Shown here: in pieces, positions 15,988 through 26,022 of the stretch
Position numbering within the stretch: the first letter of the stretch is position 1
Layout of the letters: every line of letters starts with the position of its first letter
NCBI GenBank assembly: GCA_017470325.1
Contig: JAFUES010000013.1
Span: 1-43,540 of the forward strand
Length of the DNA stretch: 43,540 nucleotides
Direction of reading: 5' to 3'
Source: Oscillospiraceae bacterium
GTDB lineage: Bacteria > Bacillota_A > Clostridia > Oscillospirales > Oscillospiraceae
The notes under the pieces: model-generated
The model's database searches: none
Seen by the model: the letters and a program-made list of their open reading frames with translations, nothing else
Told to the model about the DNA's origin: nothing
Made by a program: the position numbers and the translations under genes

Positions 15988-18900
15988 GCGAATATACTCC
16001 CTTTTTGACCATATTTCCAGGCTGTGAGCCCATCGCTTACGCGGCGGGCGGGCTGAATAACGCCTATGTGACTCAGGTTCGGATCTATGCCGACGAGGGC
16101 CGCATGGTGGTCAGCGCCCATTTCGAAGCCATGCCTTCCCCAGTGGAGACCGGCAGCCTGACGGCGCGGCTGAGGGAGGATTACGGCCTGCGAGAAGTGG
16201 AGCTGGAGGCGGACTACCCCCGGCCCAAGACGGCGGCGGTACCCAGCGCCGGTCCCAAGGCGGGCGACGGCAAGGGCGCGCCCGCGGGCTCCGTACTCTT
16301 TGGCAAGGCCATCAAGCAGCACCCTGTCCCCATGGAGACCCTGACCCTGGAATCGGGCAAGGTGACTGTGGAGGGGGATGTGGTGGCCGTTACCAGCCGC
16401 AAACTGCAGAAGCGGGGCGGCGCGGTGCTGTGCTTTGACATCACCGACCGGACCAATTCCATCCGGGTGACCCGGTATCTGCGCTCTGAAGACGACCAGA
16501 GCGTCATCGATAAGATCGCGGAAAAGGATCATCTCATCGTCCAGGGTGAGATCACCTACAGCAAATATGACGACGACATGGTGATGGAGCCCCGGAACAT
16601 CATGAAGGGCAAACGCACCGTGCGTCCGGACAACGCCCCGGAGAAGCGCGTGGAGCTGCATATGCATACCCGCTTTTCCGCCCTGGACGCGCTGACCGAC
16701 CCGGCCGCTATCGTCAAACGGGCGGCGGACTGGGGGATGCCCGCCATCGCGGTCACGGACCACGGTGTGGTGCAGGCCTTCCCGGACATGTGGAAGGCGG
16801 GCAAGAAGCACGGTGTGAAGATCATCTATGGCTGCGAGATCTACTTCGTCAACGATATGGACGGCAACAGCGCCGTCATCGGCAAGTCCAAGCTGCCGTT
16901 GGATACGGAGTTTGTAGCCTTTGATATCGAGACCACGGGTCTCAACGCGCAGAGCGACCGGATGACGGAGATCGGCGCTGTGATCTTCTCCGGCGGCGAG
17001 ATCAAGGAAACATTCAACACCTTTGTGGATCCCCAGATGCACATCCCGGCGGACATCACCGAGCTGACAGGCATCCGGGATCAGGACGTGGCGGGCGCCC
17101 CCCTGGAGAAGGAGGCTATGGAGAAGTTCATGGCTTTCGCCGGGGATCGGCCCTTGATCGCCCACAACGCCCATTTCGACGTGGGCTTCATGACCGCGGC
17201 TGCCCTGCGCCAGGGACTGAGGTTCAATCCGGTGTTCCTGGATACCTTGGCTCTGAGCCAGGCCCTGCTGCCGGAACTGAAGCGCTTTAAGCTGGACATC
17301 GTCTCCAACCACCTGGGCCTGCCCCAGTTCAATCACCACCGGGCCTCTGACGACGCCATGGTGGTTGCAAGGATGATGGACAAGTTCCTGCCCATGCTGG
17401 CCCAGCAGGGCGCCAGGACCGTGGACGACATCGAGACGGTGTACCACGCCCTGCGCCGCACGGATGTGGCCAAGAGCCACCATATGATCCTGCTGGTGAA
17501 AAACCGCAGGGGACTGAAGAATCTCTACGAGATGGTGAGCCAGTCCTATCTGAACTATTTTCACCGCACCCCCACGGTGCCCAAGAGCCTGCTGAACCAG
17601 CACCGGGAGGGCATCCTGGTGGGCTCCGCTTGTGGCATGGGCGAGCTCTATGGCGCGGTGATGCGCGGCGAGAGCGACAAGACTCTGGAAAAGATCGCCT
17701 CCTATTACGACTACTTGGAGATCCAACCCATCTGCAACAACGGCTTTCTGGTGGAGAACGGACGGGTCAAGGACGAGACCGTGCTCCAGGACTACAATCG
17801 GCGGATCTATGATCTGGGAAAGCGCATGGGCAAGCCGGTCATCGCCGCCAGCGACGTGCATTTTCTGGATGCGGAGGACGAGCAGTACCGCAAGATCCTC
17901 CAGGCGGCCAAGAAGTTTTCCGACCCGGACCGGGACTGCCCCATCTTCTTCCGTACCACGGACGAGATGCTGGCGGAATTTGCCTATCTTGGGGAGGAGA
18001 TCGCCAAAGAGGTGGTCATCACCAATACCCGGGCTATCGCAGAGCAGGTGGAGCCCATCGAGCTGCTGCCCAAGGAGCTGTTCCCGCCCAAGATCGAGAA
18101 CTCCGCCCGGGATCTGAAGCAGCTGGTCTACGACAAGATGCACCGGATCTACGGCGAAAACCCGCCGGAGCTGGTGCAGAGCCGTGTGGATACGGAGCTG
18201 AACACCATCCTGGATCACAACTATGATGTGATCTATATGTCAGCTCAGAAGCTGGTGCAGAATTCTCTGGAGCACGGCTACCTGGTGGGCAGCCGTGGCA
18301 GCGTAGGCTCCTCCATCGTAGCCTACATGTCCGGCATCACAGAGGTCAACTCCCTGCCGCCCCACTACGTATGCCCCAAGTGCTGCCACACCGAGTTTGT
18401 CAACGACGGCAGCTACGGCTGCGGTGCGGACATGCCGGAAAAGGACTGCCCGGACTGCGGAACGCATATGCGCCGCGATGGCTTTGATATCCCCTTTGAG
18501 ACCTTCCTGGGCTACCCCGGCAACGAAAAGACACCGGATATCGACCTGAACTTCTCCGGCGAGTACCAGGCCAAGGCCCATAAGTACACTGAGGTGCTGT
18601 TCGGTTCGGACCATGTGTTCCGTGCCGGGACCATCGGCACCCTGGCGGAAAAGACGGCTTACGGTTATGTAAAGAAGTACCTGGAGGAGCGGGGCATCCG
18701 GGCTACCAAGGCGGAGGAGAACCGCCTGGCTCTGGGCCTTGTGGGCATCAAGCGTACCACCGGCCAGCACCCCGGCGGCCTGGTGGTCATCCCCCAGGAC
18801 ATGGACGTGACGGATTTTTGTCCGGTCCAGCACCCGGCGGATGATCCCAACAGCGATATCATCACCACCCATTTTGAATACCACTGCATGGAGGATAACC

Positions 18901-19994
18901 TCCTGAAGCTGGACGAGCTGGGTCACGATGACCCCACCATGATCCGCATGATGGAGGATATGACCGACGTCAACGCCCAGGAGATCTCCCTGTCCGACCC
19001 GGAGACCATGTCCATCTTCACCAGCCCTGCGGCCCTGGGTCTGCCGGACGACGACCCCATCATTGGCAAGACCGGTTCCATCGGCGTGCCGGAATTCGGA
19101 ACCCCCTTCACCCGGCAGATGCTGGTGGACACGCAGCCCAACCAGTTTGATACCCTGGTGCGCTTGTCCGGCTTCAGCCACGGCACCGACGTGTGGGCGG
19201 GCAACATCCATGATCTGATCGTCAACGGCGTGGCCTCGGTCAACGAGACCATCGGCTGCCGCGACGATATCATGCTCTATCTGATCCAGAAGGGCATGGA
19301 GCCTTCGCTTGCTTTCAAGACCATGGAGGCGGTGCGCAAGGGCAAGGTGAAAAAGAGCGGTGAGTTCCCCGGCGACGGGGAGACGCAGATGCGCAGCATG
19401 GGCGTGCCGGACTGGTGGATCGAATCCGCCAGGAAGATCGCCTATCTGTTTCCCAAGGCCCATGCGGTGGCCTATGTGATGATGGCTTTCCGTATTGCCT
19501 GGTTCAAGGTCCATGAACCGCTGGCTTTCTACAGCGCCTACTTTTACCGGCGCAGCCAGAAGGGCGGCTTTGACGCGGAGATGATGTGCGTGGGCACGGC
19601 TGCGGTGCGGCGAAAGATCAACGAGATGAAACGCCGCACGGATCTGACCGCCAACGAGGAAGACCTGTTGGTGACCCTGGAGGCGGTGTACGAATTCAAC
19701 ATGCGCGGCTTCGAATTCGCGCCTATCGACCTGTACCAGTCCCACGCTACCAAGTTCCTCATCACCGATGACGGGAAGCTGCGTCCGCCCTTTGTGTCCA
19801 TCTCGGGACTGGGCGAAACAGCGGCCTGGGATCTGGACCGCTGCCGGGAGAGCGGCGAGACCTTTATCTCGGTGGAGGATCTGGGCAGGGCTTGCCCCAA
19901 AGTGAGTCAGACCCACTTGGATACTCTGCGGCGGCTGGGCGCCTTGGGCGATCTGCCCGAGACCAGCCAGATCACCTTGTTTGACGGCTTCTGA
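15984..19994 (+). CDS. polC: DNA polymerase III, PolC-type alpha subunit
   Basis: A 1336-residue replicative polymerase of low-GC Gram-positive type, roughly 100 residues shorter than the Bacillus form, mostly at the N-terminus. Domains in order: a reduced N-terminal region; an OB domain near 130-210; a PHP domain from about 222 ([16 protein letters not shown]) that is split by a DnaQ-like proofreading exonuclease from about 309 ([11 protein letters not shown], later HNAHFDVGF); a zinc-binding cysteine cluster near 795-830 ([19 protein letters not shown]); and the polymerase palm with [11 protein letters not shown] near 851. ATG 15984 overlaps the ispG stop, which rejects the longer frame. 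A CotH-like lipoprotein gene follows within 30 bases. Confidence 0.97.
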   Translation: MSEYTPFLTIFPGCEPIAYAAGGLNNAYVTQVRIYADEGRMVVSAHFEAMPSPVETGSLTARLREDYGLREVELEADYPRPKTAAVPSAGPKAGDGKGAPAGSVLFGKAIKQHPVPMETLTLESGKVTVEGDVVAVTSRKLQKRGGAVLCFDITDRTNSIRVTRYLRSEDDQSVIDKIAEKDHLIVQGEITYSKYDDDMVMEPRNIMKGKRTVRPDNAPEKRVELHMHTRFSALDALTDPAAIVKRAADWGMPAIAVTDHGVVQAFPDMWKAGKKHGVKIIYGCEIYFVNDMDGNSAVIGKSKLPLDTEFVAFDIETTGLNAQSDRMTEIGAVIFSGGEIKETFNTFVDPQMHIPADITELTGIRDQDVAGAPLEKEAMEKFMAFAGDRPLIAHNAHFDVGFMTAAALRQGLRFNPVFLDTLALSQALLPELKRFKLDIVSNHLGLPQFNHHRASDDAMVVARMMDKFLPMLAQQGARTVDDIETVYHALRRTDVAKSHHMILLVKNRRGLKNLYEMVSQSYLNYFHRTPTVPKSLLNQHREGILVGSACGMGELYGAVMRGESDKTLEKIASYYDYLEIQPICNNGFLVENGRVKDETVLQDYNRRIYDLGKRMGKPVIAASDVHFLDAEDEQYRKILQAAKKFSDPDRDCPIFFRTTDEMLAEFAYLGEEIAKEVVITNTRAIAEQVEPIELLPKELFPPKIENSARDLKQLVYDKMHRIYGENPPELVQSRVDTELNTILDHNYDVIYMSAQKLVQNSLEHGYLVGSRGSVGSSIVAYMSGITEVNSLPPHYVCPKCCHTEFVNDGSYGCGADMPEKDCPDCGTHMRRDGFDIPFETFLGYPGNEKTPDIDLNFSGEYQAKAHKYTEVLFGSDHVFRAGTIGTLAEKTAYGYVKKYLEERGIRATKAEENRLALGLVGIKRTTGQHPGGLVVIPQDMDVTDFCPVQHPADDPNSDIITTHFEYHCMEDNLLKLDELGHDDPTMIRMMEDMTDVNAQEISLSDPETMSIFTSPAALGLPDDDPIIGKTGSIGVPEFGTPFTRQMLVDTQPNQFDTLVRLSGFSHGTDVWAGNIHDLIVNGVASVNETIGCRDDIMLYLIQKGMEPSLAFKTMEAVRKGKVKKSGEFPGDGETQMRSMGVPDWWIESARKIAYLFPKAHAVAYVMMAFRIAWFKVHEPLAFYSAYFYRRSQKGGFDAEMMCVGTAAVRRKINEMKRRTDLTANEEDLLVTLEAVYEFNMRGFEFAPIDLYQSHATKFLITDDGKLRPPFVSISGLGETAAWDLDRCRESGETFISVEDLGRACPKVSQTHLDTLRRLGALGDLPETSQITLFDGF

Positions 19995-20022
19995 TTTTAC
20001 AACGAGACAGGAGGCGGGGCCG

Positions 20023-22413
20023 ATGAAAACTGCATATCAGACGATGTCGGCCCTGGTCCTGATCATGGCGCTGCTCTTGTCCGCCTGTGGCGCGGTCCAA
20101 ACGGAGACCGCGCCGCAGGAAACGGCATTGCCTGTCGAGACGCCGGAGCCGGTTCCACCGGCCGGAGAGCAGAACTCCGCTGCGGCGGTGTATATCTCTG
20201 AGGTCATGGCCTCCAACAAAGCCACGTTCTGTGACAGTACCGGGGCTTTCCCAGACTGGCTGGAGCTGTATAACGGCGACAAGGAGAGTGTTTCGCTGTC
20301 CGGCTGGACCCTGGAGCGGGACGGCAAGTCCTGGCCTCTGCCAGACGTGACACTGGCGGCGGGGGAGTACCGTGCTTTCTTCGGGACGGAACTGGGGGGC
20401 ATGACCATTCCGAAGGAGGGCTGCAGTCTGCGCCTGCTGGACGGACAGGGCGCGCTGGCAGACAGTTTGGAGCTGCCCGCTCTTTCGGAGGACGAAAGTG
20501 CCTGCCGTGGGGAAGACGGTTCTTTGAAATTGACCATGTTCCCCACGCCAGGTCTTGAAAACGGCGATGCGGGGTACCGCCAGTTTCAGGAAACGCTGCT
20601 GCCCACAAACGGTGAGCCTGTGATCGGCGAGGTCATGGTCTATAACAACCGCCATCTGGGGATCGACGGGGTCTACTACGACTGGGTGGAGATCAGCAAT
20701 CCCTGGGCGCAGCCTGTTAGCCTGCAGGGCTATTACCTCTCGGACAAGGACAGCGACCGGCTGCAATACCCATTGCCGGGCAAGCTCCTGAAGCCGGGGG
20801 AAAACCTGGTGATCTATTGCTCCACGGATCTGATCCTCTCAGGCCGGCCCAACAGTGGTTTCGGTCTGGATTCCGTCAAAGAGACCCTGTATCTGAGTCG
20901 GGCAGACGGTAGCCTGGTGGACTATGTTAGTTTACATAATATACCGATTGACTGCAGCTTCGGGCGCAGAGGGACCGAGGGTGGCTTTTACTATTTCGAT
21001 ACGCCAAGCCCCGCAAAGCCCAACTCCGGCGGTGAGCGGCTGATCGCTACGGCGCCTGTGGCCCTGACGCAGGACGGTGTGTTCGATGACACGGATGCCG
21101 TGCTTGTGGAGCTGCAGGGTGAGGGGGAGATCCGCTACACCCTGGACGGCAGTACCCCGGACCAGGGCTCTGCGCTGTATGAGGGACCGCTGTCGGTCAC
21201 AGAGACCTCAGTGCTTCGCGCCGTCTGTTTGCGAGAGGGGTATCTCCCCAGCGCCACCTTGGATCTGAGTTATATCCTCAATGAAGGACATACCCTCCCG
21301 GTGGTCAGCCTGGTCGGCGACCCGGAGGACATCACGGGCCCAACGGGGCTTTATCAGCTGTATTCCTATGAGCTGGAGCGCCCCGGCAGTTTCACGCTCT
21401 TTGCGGAGAACGGGGATCGGGTGCAGCTTCGCTGCGGTATCAAGCTCCATGGCGCTACCTCCCGGACCCGGGAGAAAAAGTCCTTTCAACTGAAATTTGC
21501 AGACCGTTACGAGGGCGCGCTGGACTACGATCTGTTTTCCAACGGTGTGACCCACTTCCGCAGCATCCTGCTGCGCATGCCCCAGGAGGGGCGGCCCACC
21601 AGCTACATCCGGGATACCCTGATGCACAAGCTGGCCATGGAGAATTTCCCGGAGCTGCCTGCCCAGGATCACCGCTACGCAGTGCTGTACCTCAACGGCG
21701 TGTATTGGGGTATTTACAACCTGCGGGAGGCCCACTCGGAGACTCACTATGCCCAGCACTATGGGGTGGACGAGACCACCGTGACCGAGAGCAAGGGCAG
21801 TTGGGGCCACAATACCCCCGCCGAAGCGGTTGCCGATTTTATCCTCACCCACGATATGCGGGAGCCGGAGAACTACGCCTATGCGGAGGAGCATCTGGAT
21901 CTGGAGAGCATCATCGGCTGGTGCATCCTGGAGGCCTACAGCGGCAACTTTGACGCCAACAGCCCCAACATGCGCTTTTACTGGACCGCAGAGGACCAGA
22001 AGCTACACTATGCGCTGGTGGATCTGGATCTGGGGATGTTCTCCTATGGAGGCTTCGAGATCCCGTTTTCCACCGACTACGAATACCAGCGCCTTGCCGC
22101 GGCCCTGATGGAAAATGAGACGTTCCGGGACCGGCTGCTGACCCGGTTGGGAGAGCTGCTCCGCGGGCCACTGTCGGAGGCGGAGATCCACAAACAGATC
22201 GATAATCTGGCGGAGCAACTCCGACCGGAGACCGCTCGGGATATGGAGCGCTGGCGCAACAAGTCCCAGGATTGGGAAAGCATGGTTGAGACCCTGCATG
22301 AATTCGTGGATTACGACGGCGGCCGTACCGGAATGCTGCTGAAAAGTCTCAAGTATCTGCGCTTTATCAACAGCAGGGTGTTGGAAAGCTATTTTGGCGA
22401 TCTTATGCAGTAA
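20023..22413 (+). CDS. CotH-kinase-domain lipoprotein with lamin-tail domains
   Basis: A 796-residue exported protein. The signal ends in the lipobox LLLSACG near residue 25. Two lamin-tail-like beta domains follow (about 56-125, ISEVMASNKATF, and 199-275, IGEVMVYNNRH), then a chitobiase-like C-terminal-type domain (about 360-425, IRYTLDGSTPDQGS), then a CotH kinase domain (about 470-700) with CGIKLHGATSRTREKKSF, the NGVYWGIYNLRE loop and YALVDLDLGMF. CotH was first known as a spore-coat protein kinase, but surface lipoproteins of this build occur in many gut Clostridia, probably acting outside the cell. ATG 20023 has AGGAGG eight bases upstream. It lies 28 bases after polC, apparently in its operon. 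Confidence 0.9.
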   Translation: MKTAYQTMSALVLIMALLLSACGAVQTETAPQETALPVETPEPVPPAGEQNSAAAVYISEVMASNKATFCDSTGAFPDWLELYNGDKESVSLSGWTLERDGKSWPLPDVTLAAGEYRAFFGTELGGMTIPKEGCSLRLLDGQGALADSLELPALSEDESACRGEDGSLKLTMFPTPGLENGDAGYRQFQETLLPTNGEPVIGEVMVYNNRHLGIDGVYYDWVEISNPWAQPVSLQGYYLSDKDSDRLQYPLPGKLLKPGENLVIYCSTDLILSGRPNSGFGLDSVKETLYLSRADGSLVDYVSLHNIPIDCSFGRRGTEGGFYYFDTPSPAKPNSGGERLIATAPVALTQDGVFDDTDAVLVELQGEGEIRYTLDGSTPDQGSALYEGPLSVTETSVLRAVCLREGYLPSATLDLSYILNEGHTLPVVSLVGDPEDITGPTGLYQLYSYELERPGSFTLFAENGDRVQLRCGIKLHGATSRTREKKSFQLKFADRYEGALDYDLFSNGVTHFRSILLRMPQEGRPTSYIRDTLMHKLAMENFPELPAQDHRYAVLYLNGVYWGIYNLREAHSETHYAQHYGVDETTVTESKGSWGHNTPAEAVADFILTHDMREPENYAYAEEHLDLESIIGWCILEAYSGNFDANSPNMRFYWTAEDQKLHYALVDLDLGMFSYGGFEIPFSTDYEYQRLAAALMENETFRDRLLTRLGELLRGPLSEAEIHKQIDNLAEQLRPETARDMERWRNKSQDWESMVETLHEFVDYDGGRTGMLLKSLKYLRFINSRVLESYFGDLMQ

Positions 22414-22445
22414 GAGCTGAGGCGATCTTTATCGCCGCAGCTCTT
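22412..22445 (+). terminator. Probable terminator after the cotH-like gene
   Basis: AAGAGCTG plus GGCGAT pairs with ATCGCC plus CAGCTCTT, one mismatch, loop CTTT. The tract after it (AACTTTTG) is a poor U run, so termination may be incomplete. Confidence 0.65.
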
Positions 22446-22463
22446 AACTTTTGTGAAGAAATA

Positions 22464-22492
22464 TTGCGTACTTGCGCCGCTTGGTGTAAAAT
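22464..22492 (+). promoter_or_regulatory. Promoter of the beta-CASP nuclease gene
   Basis: TTGCGT (22464-22469), a 17-bp spacer, TAAAAT (22487-22492), 49 bp before the start codon. Confidence 0.65.
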
Positions 22493-22540
22493 AGGTCCAG
22501 TAAAATAGGGTGATTATGCACAGAATAAGAGGTGTAGTCA

Positions 22541-24151
22541 TTGAAAATCACGTTCTTAGGCGCGACCCATGAGGTCACGGGCAGCTGTACTTATCTGGAA
22601 GTAGGGGACAAGCGCGGCCTCGTGGACTATGGCATGGAGCAGGGCAAGGATATCTATGTCAACGAGCCGCTGCCGGTGCCGCCGGAAGCTATGGATTTCG
22701 TGCTGCTGACCCACGCCCATGTGGACCATTCAGGGCTGCTGCCGCTGCTGTATAAGCAGGGCTATCGCGGCCCGGTATATGCCAGCGCGGCAACCTGCTC
22801 ACTGTGTGATATCATGCTGCGTGACTGTGCCAATATCCAGATGTCCGAGGCTGAGTGGAAAAACCGAAAGAACCAGCGCAGCGGCGGGCCTGCGGTGGAG
22901 CCGCTTTACGACCTGGACGACGCGGCAGGGCTGGTGTCCCTGCTGCGGCCCTGTGGCTATGGCAAGGAGATCCAGGTCAATGACTGCGTCACAATCCGCC
23001 TCACCGATGTGGGACATTTGCTGGGTTCGGCAGCCATCGAGGTGTGGCTCACGGAGGACGGGGAGACCCGGAAGATCACCTTCTCCGGTGACCTGGGCAA
23101 CGGGGGTCAGGCCATTTTGCGTGACCCACAGTTCGTGAAGGATACGGAGTATCTGGTGATCGAGTCCACCTACGGCGACAGACTCCACAGCGAGGAGCGG
23201 GTGGACTATGTCAAGGAACTTGCCAAACGGATCCAGACCACCATGGACCGGGGAGGTAATGTGATCATTCCGTCCTTTGCGGTGGGCCGCACCCAGGAGA
23301 TGCTGTATTTCATCCGGGAGATCAAGGAGAAAAACCTGGTCACCGGCCATGGGGATTTCCCCGTCTATGTGGACAGCCCCCTGGCCATTGAGGCCACCTC
23401 CATTTTTCTGCAGTGTGATACGGAGTATGTGGACGACGAGATGCAGCGGCTGATCCGCTCCGGCATCAACCCCATCGTCTTCCCCGGCCTGGAGCTGACG
23501 GTCAGCCAGGAGGAGTCCCGCGCCATCAACGAGAACCGTACGCCCAAGGTCATCATCTCCGCAAGCGGCATGTGCGACGCGGGCCGCATCCGCCACCATC
23601 TGAAGCACAACCTGTGGCGGGAGGAGTGCATGATCCTGTTCGTGGGCTATCAGTCCGCAGGAACTCTGGGGCGTCTGTTGGTGGATGGGATCGACCATGT
23701 CAAGCTGTTTGATGAGGATATCGAGGTCAAGGCCCAGATCGACACGCTGCCGGGCATCAGCGGGCACGCGGACAAGGCGGGCCTGATCCGCTGGCTAGGC
23801 GGCTTCGAGGAAAAGCCGAAACTGGTTTTCGTCAACCACGGAGACCCGGACACCGCCGACAGCTTTACCACTTGTCTCAATACGGAGCTGGGGTATCGGG
23901 CCTACGCTCCTTACAGCGGCTGCCGCTTCGATCTGCTGGCCGGACAGTTTGAAAAGATGCCGGATGGCAAGCCTATTGCAAAGCCCGGCAGCGGTGGAAA
24001 GCAGCGCAAGGTCAGCGCCGCCTATACCCGTATGGTGGCCGCTGCGGAGCGCCTGCTGCAGATCGCAAAGAGCATCGAGGGGCGGGCCAACAAGGAACTG
24101 GCCGGCTATGCCGACGCCATTACCAAACTGGCGGATAAAATGGAGAAATAG
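22541..24151 (+). CDS. MBL-fold / beta-CASP RNA-processing exonuclease-like protein
   Basis: A 536-residue metallo-beta-lactamase-fold protein with a beta-CASP domain, like the CPSF73/Ysh1 group of RNA nucleases. The zinc motif LTHAHVDHSGLLP is seen early; later blocks are FSGDLGNGG, STYGDRLH, PSFAVGRTQEML, ISASGMCDAGRI and SGHADKAGL, which supply the remaining metal ligands. A lysine-rich C-terminal extension follows residue 480. The start codon is TTG (22541), six bases after AGAGGTG; no better ATG exists before the conserved fold. It has its own promoter and is not obviously tied to its neighbours. RNA as substrate is inferred from the family. Confidence 0.92.
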   Translation: MKITFLGATHEVTGSCTYLEVGDKRGLVDYGMEQGKDIYVNEPLPVPPEAMDFVLLTHAHVDHSGLLPLLYKQGYRGPVYASAATCSLCDIMLRDCANIQMSEAEWKNRKNQRSGGPAVEPLYDLDDAAGLVSLLRPCGYGKEIQVNDCVTIRLTDVGHLLGSAAIEVWLTEDGETRKITFSGDLGNGGQAILRDPQFVKDTEYLVIESTYGDRLHSEERVDYVKELAKRIQTTMDRGGNVIIPSFAVGRTQEMLYFIREIKEKNLVTGHGDFPVYVDSPLAIEATSIFLQCDTEYVDDEMQRLIRSGINPIVFPGLELTVSQEESRAINENRTPKVIISASGMCDAGRIRHHLKHNLWREECMILFVGYQSAGTLGRLLVDGIDHVKLFDEDIEVKAQIDTLPGISGHADKAGLIRWLGGFEEKPKLVFVNHGDPDTADSFTTCLNTELGYRAYAPYSGCRFDLLAGQFEKMPDGKPIAKPGSGGKQRKVSAAYTRMVAAAERLLQIAKSIEGRANKELAGYADAITKLADKMEK

Positions 24152-24173
24152 TTATGTGTTTTCAGTTTATGAC

Positions 24174-24202
24174 TTTACGAAAACGCAGGCCTGTGGTAAC
24201 AT
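24174..24202 (+). promoter_or_regulatory. Candidate promoter of the kinase-lectin operon
   Basis: TTTACG (24174-24179), a 17-bp spacer, TAACAT (24197-24202); each box matches four of six positions. Confidence 0.4.
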
Positions 24203-24246
24203 ATATTAGTTAGTCAGATCCAGAAACCACCTTGCAGGGGGATTTT

Positions 24247-25974
24247 ATGAAAGACAGAGGATTCGATCCGGATAAGAAGCTGGGCGAAAAAATCGGAAAG
24301 ATGAGCCGGCAGGAGCTGTGCGCTCTTGTGTCGGAGCTGTGCGACCGAATCCGCAGTGATGTGGGAACGGCCAACTACCGCGGCGGCATCTATCCCGACA
24401 ATATCAGCCTGAACGAGGACGGCAGCGTCGCTATCGGTCCCGGCAAGATCCAGGACTGGGAGAACGAGGAGCTGCAGTTTATCGCACCTGAACTCTATTG
24501 GGGCGGCAAGCTGAGCCCGGCGTCCGATGTGTATTCCCTGGGCATGCTGCTGTATTACGGCGCCACCGGCGGGAAGCTGCCTTTCGACGGGGATACCCAG
24601 GCACGCATGGACGGCAAAGTCTTTGAAGTGCCCGCGGAGGTGGGCCGCCAGCTGTATCAGATCATCTCCACCGCTACGGCTTTTAAGGCGGCGGACCGCT
24701 ATCGCTCCGTGGGTGAGCTGCAGGCACGGGTGGATTCCTGCCTGCTGGGCCGCTATATCGGCAGCGAAGGCCGGGCTCAGACCCTGTTCAACAAGGACAA
24801 GGGCGAGCTGAGTGACATCGAACGGATCATGGTCTCCATCATCGCAGAAGAGGACGCGGGCATGGACAGTGCCAGCCCCGATGAGAGCGATTTCAAGGCG
24901 GTGGAAGAAGCAGATCCCGAGGCGGAGTCGCCCGAAGCGGAAAGCGCGGAAGCAGCGCCCAGCGAAGAGGACGAGGAGATGGAGCGTATCCGCGCTCTGT
25001 TCAACGCCCCCTATGAGGAGCCGCCCTTTGAGAATGAAAACGTAGCGCAGCTGCCGGAGGAGCAGGGGCAGACGGAAGAAGTGCTGAAGCCCGTTCCCCT
25101 GGCCATGAGCGGCGAAGGGGAGGATGTGCGGGTCTACCAACCCACGCCCCACAGCCGCCGGGAGAAAGACAGCGCTGTCTCTCAGAAACAGCCCATCCCC
25201 ATTTTGACTGTGGATGAAAACCCGGAGCTTGCGCCGGTGGTCCCCATGACTGCTGTCAGCAGTACGCCCATGAGCCGGCAGGAGCAGATCCAACAGGAGA
25301 TCAGGCGCCGTAGGAGACGGCCCGTAGCCGCGGTTTTGATCCTCTGCGCGCTGCTGATCCTCTCCGCCATCGTACTGAACTTCATGCTTCAGGGCGGTGT
25401 GGCCCTGCGGGGCAGCCGACCCTCTGACGCCAACGGTGACGACGACGCCTCCGGCGTGGTGTCGATCCCCACGGCGCGGCCCGCAGATCCCAACAATCCC
25501 GAGGCCGGGGACGCGCCCTTTGATTACGGCACTCTTCTGGAGGAGGGGGATCCCTCCGAGGCCAACCCCATCGCCATGCCTCACAGCTATGAGGTCATCG
25601 CCTCTGACTTGAGCTGGACAGAGGCCCGGCAGGCCTGCCTGGATGCGGGCGGATATCTGGCAGTGGTCAGCGATGAGGAGGAATTCAACCGCATTGTGGA
25701 GCTGGTGATCGAAAGCGGACTGAGCCGGGTCTGGGTGGGCTGCCACCGGGAGGAGGACACCCTGGTTTGGGAGAAGCCCGATGAGGTGGTCTATTATCCC
25801 TGGGACTACAGTGAACCCTCCTATTATGACGGCTATGACGGTACCATCGAAGACTATCTGCTGTTGTGGCATAACAACCGCTGGGTCTATAACGACAGCC
25901 GTGACGATCCTGTGGCCGACTACCCCGAGCTTTACAGCGGGAGTCTGGGCTATGTGATCGAATACGATTCCTGA
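24247..25974 (+). CDS. Membrane protein: degenerate kinase C-lobe + C-type lectin-like domain
   Basis: A 575-residue protein. Residues 20-170 resemble only the C-lobe of a Ser/Thr protein kinase: FIAPEL (the APE motif, 78-83), SDVYSLGMLLYY (93-104) and ADRYRSVGEL near 149-158. No glycine-rich loop or VAIK lysine exists, and the catalytic loop reads RGGIYPDNISL (45-55), lacking the HRD aspartate; IGPG replaces DFG. It should therefore be a pseudokinase. An acidic, low-complexity linker (about 200-340), a run of six arginines (353-358) and one transmembrane helix (359-382) follow. The C-terminus (447-575) is C-type-lectin-like: LSWTEARQACLDAGGYLA, a VWVGC step, a WVYND region and final GYVIEYD. 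The orientation puts the kinase remnant inside and the lectin outside. ATG 24247 follows AGGGGGA. It heads a three-gene run. Confidence 0.82.
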   Translation: MKDRGFDPDKKLGEKIGKMSRQELCALVSELCDRIRSDVGTANYRGGIYPDNISLNEDGSVAIGPGKIQDWENEELQFIAPELYWGGKLSPASDVYSLGMLLYYGATGGKLPFDGDTQARMDGKVFEVPAEVGRQLYQIISTATAFKAADRYRSVGELQARVDSCLLGRYIGSEGRAQTLFNKDKGELSDIERIMVSIIAEEDAGMDSASPDESDFKAVEEADPEAESPEAESAEAAPSEEDEEMERIRALFNAPYEEPPFENENVAQLPEEQGQTEEVLKPVPLAMSGEGEDVRVYQPTPHSRREKDSAVSQKQPIPILTVDENPELAPVVPMTAVSSTPMSRQEQIQQEIRRRRRRPVAAVLILCALLILSAIVLNFMLQGGVALRGSRPSDANGDDDASGVVSIPTARPADPNNPEAGDAPFDYGTLLEEGDPSEANPIAMPHSYEVIASDLSWTEARQACLDAGGYLAVVSDEEEFNRIVELVIESGLSRVWVGCHREEDTLVWEKPDEVVYYPWDYSEPSYYDGYDGTIEDYLLLWHNNRWVYNDSRDDPVADYPELYSGSLGYVIEYDS

Positions 25975-25982
25975 GAAAAAAC

Positions 25983-26010
25983 GCAGGCGTTCGCATAAGC
26001 GGGCGCCTGC
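25983..26010 (+). promoter_or_regulatory. Hairpin before the serine hydrolase start
   Basis: GCAGGCG (25983-25989) pairs with CGCCTGC (26004-26010), with an inner CGC/GCG stem. There is no T run and it ends 12 bases before the next ATG, so it may tune translation or message stability. Confidence 0.4.
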
Positions 26011-26022
26011 ACGGGTGAAAGC

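Noticed and set aside
15930..18218. 762-codon open frame on the minus strand inside polC
   Set aside because: Antisense shadow caused by G/C-ending codons; low-complexity His/Gln/Val-rich product, no ribosome site, and polC is unmistakable.
25983..26010. Terminator between the kinase-lectin gene and the serine hydrolase gene
   Set aside because: The hairpin has no T run and lies next to the ribosome site of the next gene, so the genes are more likely co-transcribed.
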